Source: Alphaproteobacteria bacterium (lineage in GTDB: Bacteria; Pseudomonadota; Alphaproteobacteria; JAEULC01). From it: a DNA stretch of 31,067 nt. The position numbers were made by a program, and so were the translations under genes. Shown here in pieces: positions 1 through 7,806 of the stretch. Below the pieces are notes generated by a model. That model made no database searches, was not told the DNA's origin, and saw only the letters and a program-made list of their open reading frames with translations. Each line of letters opens with the position of its first letter. Within the stretch, counting starts at the first letter, position 1. The stretch is taken from positions 1 through 31,067 of the forward strand of contig JADZDN010000162.1 of assembly GCA_020851015.1 (NCBI GenBank), read 5' to 3'.

Positions 1-9
1 CTGGGCCAT
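1..9 (-). CDS. rpsI: 30S ribosomal protein S9, first three codons only (partial)
   Basis: An ATG on the minus strand at 9-7 followed by codons for Ala and Gln runs off the left edge. It begins one base after the rplM stop codon. rpsI follows rplM directly in nearly all bacteria, so the call rests on position; only three codons are visible. Confidence 0.6.
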
Positions 10-10
10 G

Positions 11-478
11 TTACGCGCTGCTCCTCTTGTTCTTCGGATTGCGCTTGGCGATGTCCACGACCGCCGGCTGCTGCGCCTCGTGCGGATGGGCGGCGCCGGC
101 ATAGACGCGCAGGTTGCGCATCTGCTGGCGGCCCAGCGGCCCGCGCGGCACCATGCGCTCGACCGCCTTGGTGATCACGCGCTCCGGATACTTGCCGCCG
201 AGGATCTGGCCCATCGTGCGCTGCTTCACGCCGCCCGGATGGCTGGTGTGCCAGTAGAACACCTTGTCCTGCAGCTTGTTGCCGGTCAGCTTGACCTTCT
301 CGGCGTTGACCACGATCACGTTGTCGCCGCAGTCGACATGGGGGGTGAAGGTGGCGCGGTGCTTGCCGCGCAGGATCTTGGCGATCTCGGCCGCGAGGCG
401 CCCGAGCACGACGCCGTCGGCGTCCACCACCACCCACTTCTTGTCGACCTCGGCCGGCTTCAGTACATAGGTTCCCAT
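11..478 (-). CDS. rplM: 50S ribosomal protein L13
   Basis: Structural protein of the large ribosomal subunit, among the first proteins to bind 23S rRNA during assembly. The 155-residue product has the standard L13 length and its conserved blocks: [16 protein letters not shown] near residues 14-29, the central [16 protein letters not shown] stretch, the HTSHPGG segment around residues 77-83, and the MVPRGPLGR loop. The C-terminal tail is basic. Only a weak purine stretch (GGGTG) precedes the ATG. One base separates its stop from the probable rpsI start, so the two form the usual rplM-rpsI operon. A sigma-70-like promoter and a GC-rich hairpin lie directly upstream and may control it. Confidence 0.98.
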   Translation of the reverse strand: MGTYVLKPAEVDKKWVVVDADGVVLGRLAAEIAKILRGKHRATFTPHVDCGDNVIVVNAEKVKLTGNKLQDKVFYWHTSHPGGVKQRTMGQILGGKYPERVITKAVERMVPRGPLGRQQMRNLRVYAGAAHPHEAQQPAVVDIAKRNPKNKRSSA

Positions 479-495
479 GGCACCCGGTCCGGAAA

Positions 496-525
496 AATTG
501 CGGGCGGGGGAGCTGCCCCCGCCCG
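496..525 (-). promoter_or_regulatory. Terminator-like hairpin in the rplM leader
   Basis: Positions 501-525 form a perfect 10-bp GC stem (CGGGCGGGGG / CCCCCGCCCG) with a 5-base loop. Read on the minus strand it is followed by CAATTTTT, and the rplM ATG comes 18 bases after the T run. No promoter fits between hairpin and ATG, so a transcript starting upstream must pass through it. It could be an attenuator or L13-responsive leader element, or the terminator of the upstream TPR gene, whose stop is about 90 bases away. Confidence 0.6.
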
Positions 526-538
526 GTTAAGGCGCGTC

Positions 539-567
539 GAAATACGCGATAGCCCGGCCGGTGTCAA
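539..567 (-). promoter_or_regulatory. Sigma-70-like promoter of rplM-rpsI
   Basis: On the minus strand a perfect TTGACA (567-562) is followed after 17 bases by TATTTC (544-539), which gives an expected start near position 532, about 55 bases before the rplM ATG. The -35 box is ideal and the -10 box is poor (3 of 6). Its place in the gap before a ribosomal operon supports it. Confidence 0.55.
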
Positions 568-617
568 CGCGAAAGCACCGTCCGGCCGGGGTTTCTCGAT
601 AGCGGTATTATGCTACC

Positions 618-2021
618 TCACGCCGAAGCCCTTATCGGCCGCGGCCGAGCCAGGCGCTGCGCCGCGCCGCGCGCCTGGCTCGCGCCCGTCCTGTCGCCGG
701 CCAGTTCGCGGGCGCGGGCCGCCAGTTCCCAGACGAAGGGGCTTTGCGGCTTCAGCTCGACGCGCTCGGACAGCAGCGCGCGGGCCAGCCGGGCCTGCTT
801 CCCGCGCAGCGCCGCCTCGATCAGCGTCAGGCTCAGCAGGTCGCGCTGGGCGTGGCTGCCGCCGAAGCGGTGCGCGACCGGGCGCAGCGGCAGCAGCAGA
901 TCGACGCAGGCCGCATCGTCGCCGCGGCCGAAGGCGAGGAGTGCCCGGCACAGCGGTACGCCGACCTCGCGCGCCATCATGCCGTTGGTGCCGGACTGGG
1001 TGGCGCTTTTCACCACCGTCGCCAGCAGTTCGTCCGCCGCCGCCCAGCGCCCGTCGCCGATGAACGCCATCATGGCGTGGGCATCATTGAAGGCGTAGTT
1101 GGCATGGTCCGCCTTGGTCGCCCAGCTTTCGGCGATCGAGCGCCAGCGGTCGCCCACGTCGATCCCGCGCAGGTGCAGGCGCCACAGCATGGCCGCGGCA
1201 TCGATCATCTCCAGCGCCATGTCCGACCGCTTGGGCCGGATCGACGCGTCGTAGATCGCCAGCACCCGGTCCGACTCGCCACGCTCGAGGTGGTAGAGCG
1301 CGAGGTGCCACCAGTTGTGGAAGGCAAAGCCGTTGTCGTGGCTCCAGTCGTCTGTGCGCTCGGTCAGCCATTGCACGCCGTCGGCGAGCCTGGTCTGCAT
1401 CTCCATCACATGCGCCACCGCATGGATGGCCCAGGGATCGCGCGGGTTGGCGGCCACCGCCGCCCTGCCCCGCTCCTCGGCGCGGGCATAGTCGCCCATC
1501 TCCTCCAGGCCGAAGGCGTGCATGCCCAGCACGTAGCCATGGCCCGGCACGTCCTTCGACCAGTCGGACAGCACGCGCGCCACGCGGTCGCGCAACAGGC
1601 TCGACTGGCCCAGGAAGAAGTCCTCGACATGCGCGAGCTGCAGCGCCAGAAGGTCGCGCGGGTAGTCCAACAATATGCCGCCATAGAGCGCGTTGGACCG
1701 CGCCATGTCGCCGTCCAGCCAGGCCTCGGCCGCGGCCAGGTGGCGCAACTCGCGGTCGTTGGCCTTGGCCGACAGGCCGCGCGCGGCTTCGACCGACTTG
1801 CGCAGTTCGGGCTCGAACTGCTTGTCCGAGGCGGTCGCCAGCACCCCGGCGCGGAAGCAGTGGCCCATCACGAAACCGGGATCCTCCGCCAGCGCCTGGT
1901 CGATCGCCGCGATCGGATCGTTGAAGTAGCCGTGCAGCAATTCGCTCGCCTGCTCCAGCCGGTCGAGCGACGCGCGGTTCGTCGTCGAGACGGGAATGTC
2001 GCGCTTGTCTCGTAGCGTCAT
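618..2021 (-). CDS. Tetratricopeptide repeat protein of the TTC38 family
   Basis: The 467-residue protein is built of helical TPR-like repeats through its whole length, with no signal peptide or membrane segment. It carries the blocks I associate with the TTC38 family: HAVAHVMEMQ in the middle, then HNWWHLALYHLERG, and a later NDAHAMMAFIG. The many conserved His and Trp residues are unusual for a plain TPR scaffold. The molecular function of the family is not established. The start at 2021 is supported by GGAGGA six bases upstream on the minus strand. It is transcribed toward rplM and divergently from the acetyltransferase at 2221. The C-terminal about 40 residues are Arg/Ala-rich and probably disordered. 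Confidence 0.85.
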   Translation of the reverse strand: MTLRDKRDIPVSTTNRASLDRLEQASELLHGYFNDPIAAIDQALAEDPGFVMGHCFRAGVLATASDKQFEPELRKSVEAARGLSAKANDRELRHLAAAEAWLDGDMARSNALYGGILLDYPRDLLALQLAHVEDFFLGQSSLLRDRVARVLSDWSKDVPGHGYVLGMHAFGLEEMGDYARAEERGRAAVAANPRDPWAIHAVAHVMEMQTRLADGVQWLTERTDDWSHDNGFAFHNWWHLALYHLERGESDRVLAIYDASIRPKRSDMALEMIDAAAMLWRLHLRGIDVGDRWRSIAESWATKADHANYAFNDAHAMMAFIGDGRWAAADELLATVVKSATQSGTNGMMAREVGVPLCRALLAFGRGDDAACVDLLLPLRPVAHRFGGSHAQRDLLSLTLIEAALRGKQARLARALLSERVELKPQSPFVWELAARARELAGDRTGASQARGAAQRLARPRPIRASA

Positions 2022-2220
2022 TCGGTGTCCTCCGGATTTCTACTGGGGGTTGGTTCGGGCGGGGGATTGCTCTTGTGCCTGACGATCGCGGCAGGGTTGG
2101 GGCAGAATCTTGGCTCGCCTGCCTCGGCCGCTAACGCCGGCGGCTTTTCCCGTCCGGCGCGGCGGGCTAGGCTTCCAGGCGCGTTTCGATCCCGCGCCTG
2201 CGAGCCACGCCACACGAACA

Positions 2221-2730
2221 ATGCCGACCGTATTGATACGTACCGCGCGCCTGGCCGAGAGCGGGCCGGACGACGCCCCGACCTTGCTCGACCTCATCAA
2301 GGGCCTGGCGCTCTACGAGCACGAGCCCGACGCGGTGAAGACGACGGTCGCGGACCTGCGCCGCCATGGCACGGGCGCGCGCCCGCGCTTCGAGGCGATC
2401 ATCGCCGAGCTGGACGGCAGGCCCGCCGGCTTCGCCCTCTTCTTCCACAACTACTCGACCTGGACCGGCAAGCCCGGGATCTATCTCGAGGACCTGTTCG
2501 TCCACGAATGGGCGCGCGGCCACGGGCTCGGCCGCCGGCTGATGGCCCGCCTCGCGCGCATCGCGCAGCAGCGTGACTGCGGGCGGCTGGACCTGTGGGT
2601 GCTGCACTGGAACAAGACGCGCGCGTTCTACCACCACCTCGGCCTCGCCCATATGAAGGAATGGCTGCCCTACCGCGCCGACCGCGCGGGAATCGAGAAG
2701 CTGGCGGCCGACGACGTTGCGGAGAATTAA
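2221..2730 (+). CDS. GNAT family N-acetyltransferase, polyamine (SSAT)-type
   Basis: Transfers acetyl from acetyl-CoA to a primary amine. The 169-residue protein has the GNAT fold signatures: a YLEDLFV strand at residues 88-94, the acetyl-CoA pyrophosphate loop ARGHGLGRR at 98-106, and a late LHWNKTRAFYHHLG segment with the Asn and Tyr that usually contact CoA and act in catalysis. The combination of LYEHEPD near residue 31 with the YLED and WN..FY motifs resembles diamine/spermidine N1-acetyltransferases more than ribosomal or antibiotic acetyltransferases. The substrate is inferred only. The frame is open 37 codons further upstream, but the family begins at IRTARL, so ATG 2221 is preferred; no clear Shine-Dalgarno sequence is seen. 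Confidence 0.9.
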   Translation: MPTVLIRTARLAESGPDDAPTLLDLIKGLALYEHEPDAVKTTVADLRRHGTGARPRFEAIIAELDGRPAGFALFFHNYSTWTGKPGIYLEDLFVHEWARGHGLGRRLMARLARIAQQRDCGRLDLWVLHWNKTRAFYHHLGLAHMKEWLPYRADRAGIEKLAADDVAEN

Positions 2731-2757
2731 CTTGCCGGCCGCGATCTTCGGAGCGCA

Positions 2758-4527
2758 ATGGCAGCCCCCGCCGCAGAAGGGCCGTACCCCATGACCGCAT
2801 TCAAGCCGTTCCTCCGCGATCTGTGGGCGCTTTCCCGCCCCTACTGGTTCTCGGAGGAGCGCTGGCCCGCGCGCGGGCTGCTCGCGGTCATCGTCGGCAT
2901 GAACCTGGGGCTGGTCTATCTCAGCGTGCTGCTGAACCAGTGGAACAACGCTTTCTACAACGCGCTGCAGGAGAAGGACTACGACACGTTCATCCGTCAG
3001 CTCCTGTATTTCGTTCTGCTGGTCACGGCCTTCATCGTCATCGCCGTCTATCGCCTCTATCTGCGCCAGATGCTGGAGATAAGGTGGCGGCGCTGGCTGA
3101 CCGACCGGTTCCTCGGCGACTGGCTTGGCCGCCAGGCCTATTACCGCCTGCAATTCGCCGAGGGCGCGACCGACAATCCCGACCAGCGCATCTCGGACGA
3201 CGCGCGCCTGTTCGTGAACCAGACGCTGATCATCTCGCTCGATCTGCTGAGCAACGTCGTCACGCTGATCTCGTTCTTTGGCATACTGTGGAGGCTTTCG
3301 GGCACGCTGACGATTCCGCTCGGCGGCATGAGCATCGACGTGCCGGGCTACATGGTGTGGGTGGCGCTGCTCTATTCGGTCGTCGGCACCTGGATCGCGC
3401 ACCGGCTGGGCCGGCCGCTGGTGGGCATCAACTTCCAGCGCCAGCGCTACGAGGCCGATTTCCGCTTCGCCCTGGTGCGCGTGCGCGAGAACGCCGAGGG
3501 CGTGGCGCTCTACCGCGGCGAGGCCGACGAGCTGGGCAGCCTGCGCGACCGCTTCGCCGCCATCGTCGCCAACTGGCGCGACGTGATGCGCTTCACCAAG
3601 CGGCTGACCTGGTTCACCGCCGGCTTCGGCCAGGTCGCCAACGTGTTCCCGGTCGTGGTGGCGGCGCCGCGCTATTTCTCGGGCGCGATCCAGCTCGGCG
3701 GATTGATGCAGACCGCCTCGGCCTTCGGCGAGGTGCAGGGGGCGATGAGCTGGTTCGTCAACGCCTACGCGACGCTGGCGGAATGGAAGGCGACGGTCGA
3801 CCGTTTGACCGGCTTCACGGCCGCCCTGGCGCGGACCGCGAGCGTCGGCGTTGCCGGCATCGCGCACGAGCGCGCGCCCGGCCCGGACGTGTCGCTGGCG
3901 AAGGTCGGCGTGCGCCTGCCGGACGACCGGGCGCTGGTCCAGCCGGTCGACCTGGCCCTGGCGCCGGGCGAATCCGTGCTGCTGTCCGGCCCCTCGGGCT
4001 CGGGCAAGAGCACGGTGTTCCGCGTGCTGGGCGGGCTGTGGCCGTTCGGCGAGGGGCGCGTCCGCCTGCCCGAGGGCGCGCGCTTCCTGTTCCTGCCGCA
4101 GAAGCCCTACCTGCCGCTGGGACCGCTGCGCGCCGTGGTGGCCTATCCGAAGGCGGCCGAGGGCATCGCCGACGAGGACATCAGGCGCGCGCTGGCCGAT
4201 TGCGGCCTCGGCCATCTGGGCCAGCGCCTGGACGAGGTGCGGAACTGGGCCCAGCAGCTCTCGCCCGGCGAGCAGCAGCGCATCGCCTTCGCGCGCGCTT
4301 TGCTCTACCGGCCGGACTGGCTGTTCCTCGACGAGGCCACCTCGGCGCTCGACCAGGCTTCGGAAACCGCGCTCTACCGCCTGGTCAAGGAGCGTCTGCC
4401 CGACACGACGCTGGTCAGCATCGCCCACCGCGCCAGCCTGGCGGCGCTGCACGACCGCCGGCTGGAGCTGCGGCCGGCGGCGGAGGGCAGCCGCGTGGAG
4501 GAAGTCGCCGCGAGACCCGCGGCGTGA
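2758..4527 (+). CDS. ABC transporter, fused permease/ATP-binding protein (SbmA/YddA type)
   Basis: A half-transporter with membrane and ATPase domains in one chain of 589 residues, expected to work as a homodimer in the inner membrane. The N-terminal half has several hydrophobic helices and the LLNQWNNAFYNALQ and YRLYLRQMLEIRWRRWLT blocks typical of the SbmA/BacA-like and ABCD-type membrane domain. The C-terminal half has Walker A (GPSGSGKST, about 411-419), the signature LSPGEQQR (about 501) and Walker B LFLDEATSALD (about 522), ending with the switch histidine in SIAHR. The substrate is unknown; relatives move peptides, vitamins or acyl compounds. ATG 2758 has GGAG four bases upstream; ATG 2791 (MTAFKPFL) is an equally reasonable start. 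Confidence 0.92.
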   Translation: MAAPAAEGPYPMTAFKPFLRDLWALSRPYWFSEERWPARGLLAVIVGMNLGLVYLSVLLNQWNNAFYNALQEKDYDTFIRQLLYFVLLVTAFIVIAVYRLYLRQMLEIRWRRWLTDRFLGDWLGRQAYYRLQFAEGATDNPDQRISDDARLFVNQTLIISLDLLSNVVTLISFFGILWRLSGTLTIPLGGMSIDVPGYMVWVALLYSVVGTWIAHRLGRPLVGINFQRQRYEADFRFALVRVRENAEGVALYRGEADELGSLRDRFAAIVANWRDVMRFTKRLTWFTAGFGQVANVFPVVVAAPRYFSGAIQLGGLMQTASAFGEVQGAMSWFVNAYATLAEWKATVDRLTGFTAALARTASVGVAGIAHERAPGPDVSLAKVGVRLPDDRALVQPVDLALAPGESVLLSGPSGSGKSTVFRVLGGLWPFGEGRVRLPEGARFLFLPQKPYLPLGPLRAVVAYPKAAEGIADEDIRRALADCGLGHLGQRLDEVRNWAQQLSPGEQQRIAFARALLYRPDWLFLDEATSALDQASETALYRLVKERLPDTTLVSIAHRASLAALHDRRLELRPAAEGSRVEEVAARPAA

Positions 4528-4581
4528 ACCGGCGGCCGAAAACACCGCGCGCGCCGCGCGCCGGCATGCGATGCTGAGGTC

Positions 4582-5049
4582 ATGATCGACTGGTTCGTCC
4601 GCCTCTACACCGACCCCACCGCGGAGCGCCTGCTCGTCGCGTTCGTCCTGGGCACGATCGTCGGCGCCGAACGGCAGTTCTGGCACGAATACGGCGGCGT
4701 GCGCGTCAACGTGCTGGTCTCGCTCGGCGCGGCCGCCTTTGTCGACCTGTTGACGACGATGTCCCCCGGCAGCCCCGGCATGCCCGCGGGCGTGGGCACC
4801 ATCGTCACGGGCGTCGGCTTCCTGGGCGCCGGCCTGATCATGAAGGAAGGCTTCACGATCCGGGGCTTGAGCACCGCCGCCACGGTGTGGTGCTCGGCCG
4901 CGATCGGCGCCAATGCCGGCGCCTCGGAATACACGGCGGCGGCGCTGATCTGCCTGTTCGTCACCGGCGCCAACCTGGTGCTGAGCCCGATGGTCAAGCT
5001 GATCGAGGCGAAGCGCCGGCCGCCGCCCGACCCGAACGGCGGAATCTGA
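4582..5049 (+). CDS. MgtC/SapB family membrane protein
   Basis: The 155-residue protein has about four to five hydrophobic helices and the family blocks GTIVGAERQ near residue 24, GVRVNVLVSLGAAAF near 39, and GVGFLGAGLIMKEG near 76-89, followed by RGLSTAATVWCSAAIG. MgtC proteins are inner-membrane proteins linked to magnesium-limited growth; many short members like this one lack the C-terminal soluble domain and have no known role. The gene lies 54 bases after the ABC transporter and ends three bases from the convergent oxygenase gene. TGAGG lies very close to the ATG, so the ribosome-binding site is not ideal. Confidence 0.9.
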   Translation: MIDWFVRLYTDPTAERLLVAFVLGTIVGAERQFWHEYGGVRVNVLVSLGAAAFVDLLTTMSPGSPGMPAGVGTIVTGVGFLGAGLIMKEGFTIRGLSTAATVWCSAAIGANAGASEYTAAALICLFVTGANLVLSPMVKLIEAKRRPPPDPNGGI

Positions 5050-5052
5050 ACG

Positions 5053-5784
5053 CTACTTGGCATCGTGGAAGATGATGCCGAGGGTGAAGCGGCTGCCGGA
5101 ACGGACCGTGCTGACGCCGTGGCGCATCGTCGCGCGGTAGTAGCCGCGGCTTCCCGCGACCGGCCGCTCGCGCACCGCGAAGATCACCGCCTCGCCCTGC
5201 CCCAGCCGGATCGCCTCGCCGCGCGACTGCCGGCGCGGGCGCTGCTCGACCAGCAGGAATTCGCCGCCGGTGAAGTCGCGCGCGGGGTCGCTGAGCAGGA
5301 TCGTGAGCTGCAGCGGAAACACCAGCTCGCCGTAAAGGTCCTGGTGCAAGCAGTTGTAGTCGCCCGAGCCGTATTTCAGCAGCAGCGGCGTCGGCTTCGC
5401 CTGGCCGGCGCGATGGCATTGCGCCGAATACCGGTCCAGCGTGGGCGGGAAGCGCGGCGCGCCGCGCAGATGCTCGCTCCACCGGTTCGCCACCGGCGCC
5501 AGCAGCGGATAGATCGCGCCGCGCAGCTCGGCGACCGGCGGCGGCAGCGGATCGGCGAAGTACTGATACTCGCCGCGGCCGAAGCCGTGGCGCGCCATGA
5601 TGACCCTGCTGCGAAAACGCGCTTCGTCCCCGTACAGCGCCGCGAGCGCCTTGCACGCCGCCGGCGTCAGCAGATCGGGCACCCGGGCAAAGCCGCGCTC
5701 GTCGAGCTCGGCCGCCACCGTCAGCCAGTCGACGCAAGCGACGCGGCGCGCGATCGCCGTCCGCCCGTGGTCGACGCGGATCAA
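5053..5784 (-). CDS. 2OG-Fe(II) oxygenase, Oxygenase-NA (DUF2086) type
   Basis: A 243-residue non-haem iron dioxygenase. The iron triad is visible as H147 and D149 (in LHQDLYG) and H222 (in MRHGVS), with R232 placed to bind 2-oxoglutarate. The blocks RVIMARHGFGRGEYQYF, PTPLLLKYGSGDYNCLHQD and FTGGEFLLVEQRPR match the family annotated as Oxygenase-NA, proposed to act on damaged nucleic acid; that role is weakly supported and the substrate is open. The start chosen is TTG 5784 because AGAGGA lies seven bases upstream and no ATG fits. That ribosome-binding site overlaps the stop of the thioesterase gene (5796), so the two are probably translated from one mRNA. The frame stays open further upstream only as an antisense-like continuation inside the thioesterase gene. 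Confidence 0.88.
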   Translation of the reverse strand: MIRVDHGRTAIARRVACVDWLTVAAELDERGFARVPDLLTPAACKALAALYGDEARFRSRVIMARHGFGRGEYQYFADPLPPPVAELRGAIYPLLAPVANRWSEHLRGAPRFPPTLDRYSAQCHRAGQAKPTPLLLKYGSGDYNCLHQDLYGELVFPLQLTILLSDPARDFTGGEFLLVEQRPRRQSRGEAIRLGQGEAVIFAVRERPVAGSRGYYRATMRHGVSTVRSGSRFTLGIIFHDAK

Positions 5785-5795
5785 CGCCGCGTCCT

Positions 5796-6233
5796 CTAGT
5801 CGCGTTCCGGCGGGATGGAGTAGCTGGCCGTCACGTGCGCCACCGGCTTGGGCCGGCCTTCGCTGTGCAGCACCACCTCGCCGAAGGCCAGCCGCTTGCC
5901 CAGCTTGACCATGCGCCCCTCGGCCAGGAGGTCGCGCTGCTCCGGGCGGCTCAGGAAGTTGATGTTGAGATTGACGGTGACGGCGCCGACCGCCCGCGCG
6001 TCCATGCTGAGCACCACCGCGTACATCGTGTAGTCGGCCAGCGCCATCATCATCGGCCCGGCGATGGTGCCGCCCGGCCTCAGGCTGCGGCGCTCGTAGG
6101 GCAGGCGCGCGGTCACGCGGCCCGCCTCCATCTTCTCGACCGTCATGCCGAACTCGCCCACCAGCGGCAGCTCGGCCTCGGTCAGCCGCGTGAAATCCTC
6201 GATCGATATCTGGCTTTTCGCCGCTCTGCTCAT
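5796..6233 (-). CDS. Hotdog-fold thioesterase, PaaI-like
   Basis: A 145-residue single hotdog domain, probably hydrolysing acyl-CoA thioesters in the cytoplasm. The central helix block is RPGGTIAGPMMMALADYTMY (residues 52-71) with the likely catalytic acid D67; the usual HGG of PaaI enzymes reads PGG here, so the histidine is missing. A later NLNINFLSRP stretch is the typical hotdog strand with the Asn-x-Asn pattern. The gene is the first of a two-gene minus-strand unit with the 2OG oxygenase and is divergent from the crotonase gene at 6330. The substrate cannot be told from sequence. Confidence 0.88.
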   Translation of the reverse strand: MSRAAKSQISIEDFTRLTEAELPLVGEFGMTVEKMEAGRVTARLPYERRSLRPGGTIAGPMMMALADYTMYAVVLSMDARAVGAVTVNLNINFLSRPEQRDLLAEGRMVKLGKRLAFGEVVLHSEGRPKPVAHVTASYSIPPERD

Positions 6234-6329
6234 GGCGTCGTCCCGTGCATGGCCGATTTGCCTTCATAGCGGGTTTCATCGCGCTTGCCCAACGGGCTAC
6301 AATCCCCGCGACGAACCCAAGGAATGCCC

Positions 6330-7142
6330 ATGACCGCCGCCCAGCGCCACCCGGAACCTGCGCCTCAGCCCCTTGTGCTGCGCGCCGACGCGGGCGGCGT
6401 CGCGACTCTGACGATGAACCGGCCGGCGGCGCGCAACGCGCTCTCCACGGGCCTGATGGCGGCCATGCAGCAGGCGTTCGACGCGCTGGCGGCCGACGCC
6501 GCGGTCAAGGTCATGGTCCTGGCCGGCGCCGGCCCGGCCTTCTGCGCGGGGCACGACCTGCGCGAGCTGCGCGCCGATCCCAGCCGCGCGGCCTACGAGA
6601 AAGTATTCGCGCAATGCAGCCGGCTGATGCTGACGATCCTCAACCTGCCCAAGCCGGTGATCGCGCGCGTGCACGGCGTCGCGACGGCGGCGGGGTGCCA
6701 GCTCGTCGCGACCTGCGACCTGGCGGTGGCGTCGACCGCCGCGCGCTTCGCCACGCCCGGCGTCAATATCGGCCTGTTCTGCTCGACGCCGATGGTGGCG
6801 CTGACCCGCGCGGTCGGGCGCAAGCCGGCGATGGAGATGCTCTTGACCGGCGAACTGGTCGAGGCCGCGGCGGCCAAGGCGCTGGGCCTGGTCAACCGCG
6901 TCGTGGCGCCCGAGCGCCTGGACGACGAGACCTTCGCGCTGGCGCGGCTGATCGCGTCGAAGTCGCCGCTGACGGTGCGCACCGGCAAGGAGGCCTTCTA
7001 TCGTCAGATCGAGCTGGGAGTCGCCGAGGCCTATGCCTATGCCAGCCGCGTGATGACCGAGAACATGCTGGCGCGCGACGCCGAGGCCGGCATCGACGCC
7101 TTCATCGCCAAGGCGCCGCCCCCGGAGTGGCAGGGGCGGTGA
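6330..7142 (+). CDS. Enoyl-CoA hydratase/isomerase family protein, ECHDC3-like
   Basis: A 270-residue crotonase-fold protein. The oxyanion-hole segment FCAGHDL lies at 71-77, followed by PVIARVHGVATAAGCQLVATCD (109-130) and ATPGVNIGLFCSTP (141-154). These blocks match the ECHDC3 subgroup closely. In ordinary enoyl-CoA hydratase the two catalytic glutamates occupy the positions that here are Q124 and G144, so classic hydratase activity is doubtful and the reaction is unknown. ATG 6330 is chosen because AAGGA ends six bases upstream; in-frame ATGs at 6285 and 6324 are less likely. It is divergent from the thioesterase gene, which may point to a shared acyl-CoA role. Confidence 0.92.
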   Translation: MTAAQRHPEPAPQPLVLRADAGGVATLTMNRPAARNALSTGLMAAMQQAFDALAADAAVKVMVLAGAGPAFCAGHDLRELRADPSRAAYEKVFAQCSRLMLTILNLPKPVIARVHGVATAAGCQLVATCDLAVASTAARFATPGVNIGLFCSTPMVALTRAVGRKPAMEMLLTGELVEAAAAKALGLVNRVVAPERLDDETFALARLIASKSPLTVRTGKEAFYRQIELGVAEAYAYASRVMTENMLARDAEAGIDAFIAKAPPPEWQGR

Positions 7143-7150
7143 TGACGAAC

Positions 7151-7215
7151 TCATCCTTCGACAAGCTCAGGATGAGGAATTCATTCCACCTCGTCCTGAG
7201 CTTGTCGAAGGACGA
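7151..7215. repeat. Palindromic intergenic repeat (REP-like)
   Basis: Two 27-base arms (7151-7177 and 7189-7215) are inverted copies with two mismatches around an 11-base spacer; the inner 18 bases beginning CCTTCGACAAGCTCAGG pair perfectly. The arms resemble a CCTTCGACAAGCTCAGG palindrome that I recall as dispersed in many proteobacterial genomes. It lies between the crotonase stop and the CoA-binding gene, with no T run after it, so it is not a classic terminator. Confidence 0.85.
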
Positions 7216-7236
7216 TGGCTCGATGTTGCTGATAAA

Positions 7237-7716
7237 ATGAATCACGACCGTTACGACGATGCCTATATCCGCGCCATCCTCGGCAAGGTGAAAGTAATCG
7301 CCATGGTCGGCGCCAGCCCGAACTGGAACCGGCCCAGCAACTTCGCGATGAAGTATCTGCAGGGCAAGGGCTTCCGCGTGATCCCGGTCAACCCGGTGGC
7401 GGCCGGCCAGGAGATCCTGGGCGAGAAGGTCTACGCCAAGCTGACCGAGGTGCCGGACAAGATCGACATGGTCGATATCTTCCGCTCCTCCGAGGCGGCC
7501 GGGCCGATCGTTGACGACGCGATCGCCCTCGGCGCCAAGGTGGTTTGGATGCAGCTCGGCGTGCGCAACGACGCGGCCGCCGCAAAGGCCGAGGCCGCCG
7601 GGCTGGAGGTGGTGATGAACCGCTGCCCCAAGATCGAGTACGCCCGGCTGCATGCCGAACTGGGCTGGCACGGGTTCAACACCGGCGTCATTTCCAGCAA
7701 GCGCCGCAAGATCTAG
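7237..7716 (+). CDS. CoA-binding domain protein, YccU-like
   Basis: The 159-residue protein is a single CoA-binding Rossmann domain. It has the glycine-rich IAMVGASPNWNRPSNFAMKYL near residues 21-41, the FRVIPVNPVAAGQEILGEKVY block, the VDIFRSSEAAGPIVDDAI segment, and the closing GVRNDAAAAKAEAAGLEVVMNRCPKIEY with the conserved cysteine. Relatives bind CoA or acyl-CoA and are single-domain versions of the succinyl-CoA synthetase alpha N-terminal domain; their biological role is poorly known. The start has no clear Shine-Dalgarno sequence, but the N-terminus looks typical for the family. The palindromic repeat ends 21 bases upstream. Confidence 0.9.
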   Translation: MNHDRYDDAYIRAILGKVKVIAMVGASPNWNRPSNFAMKYLQGKGFRVIPVNPVAAGQEILGEKVYAKLTEVPDKIDMVDIFRSSEAAGPIVDDAIALGAKVVWMQLGVRNDAAAAKAEAAGLEVVMNRCPKIEYARLHAELGWHGFNTGVISSKRRKI

Positions 7717-7806
7717 CCGCGCCGAAACCCGTCCACCGCCCGCTTTGCTATTGACCTTGCCGCCGCCGGCATGGGAATGCGGGCGGACCCATCGCGAGGA
7801 TCGCCC

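Noticed and set aside
2167..4686. Long open frame on the minus strand over the acetyltransferase and ABC transporter genes
   Set aside because: It is antisense to two clear protein families, with Arg/Gln/Ala-rich composition typical of shadow frames in GC-rich DNA. The same holds for long frames at 7102-9183, 18438-20279, 22716-24341, 24199-26706 and 27901-29682.
5785..6279. N-terminal extension of the 2OG oxygenase
   Set aside because: It runs in a different frame through the thioesterase gene and is rich in Arg/Gly. A good ribosome-binding site supports the TTG start at 5784.
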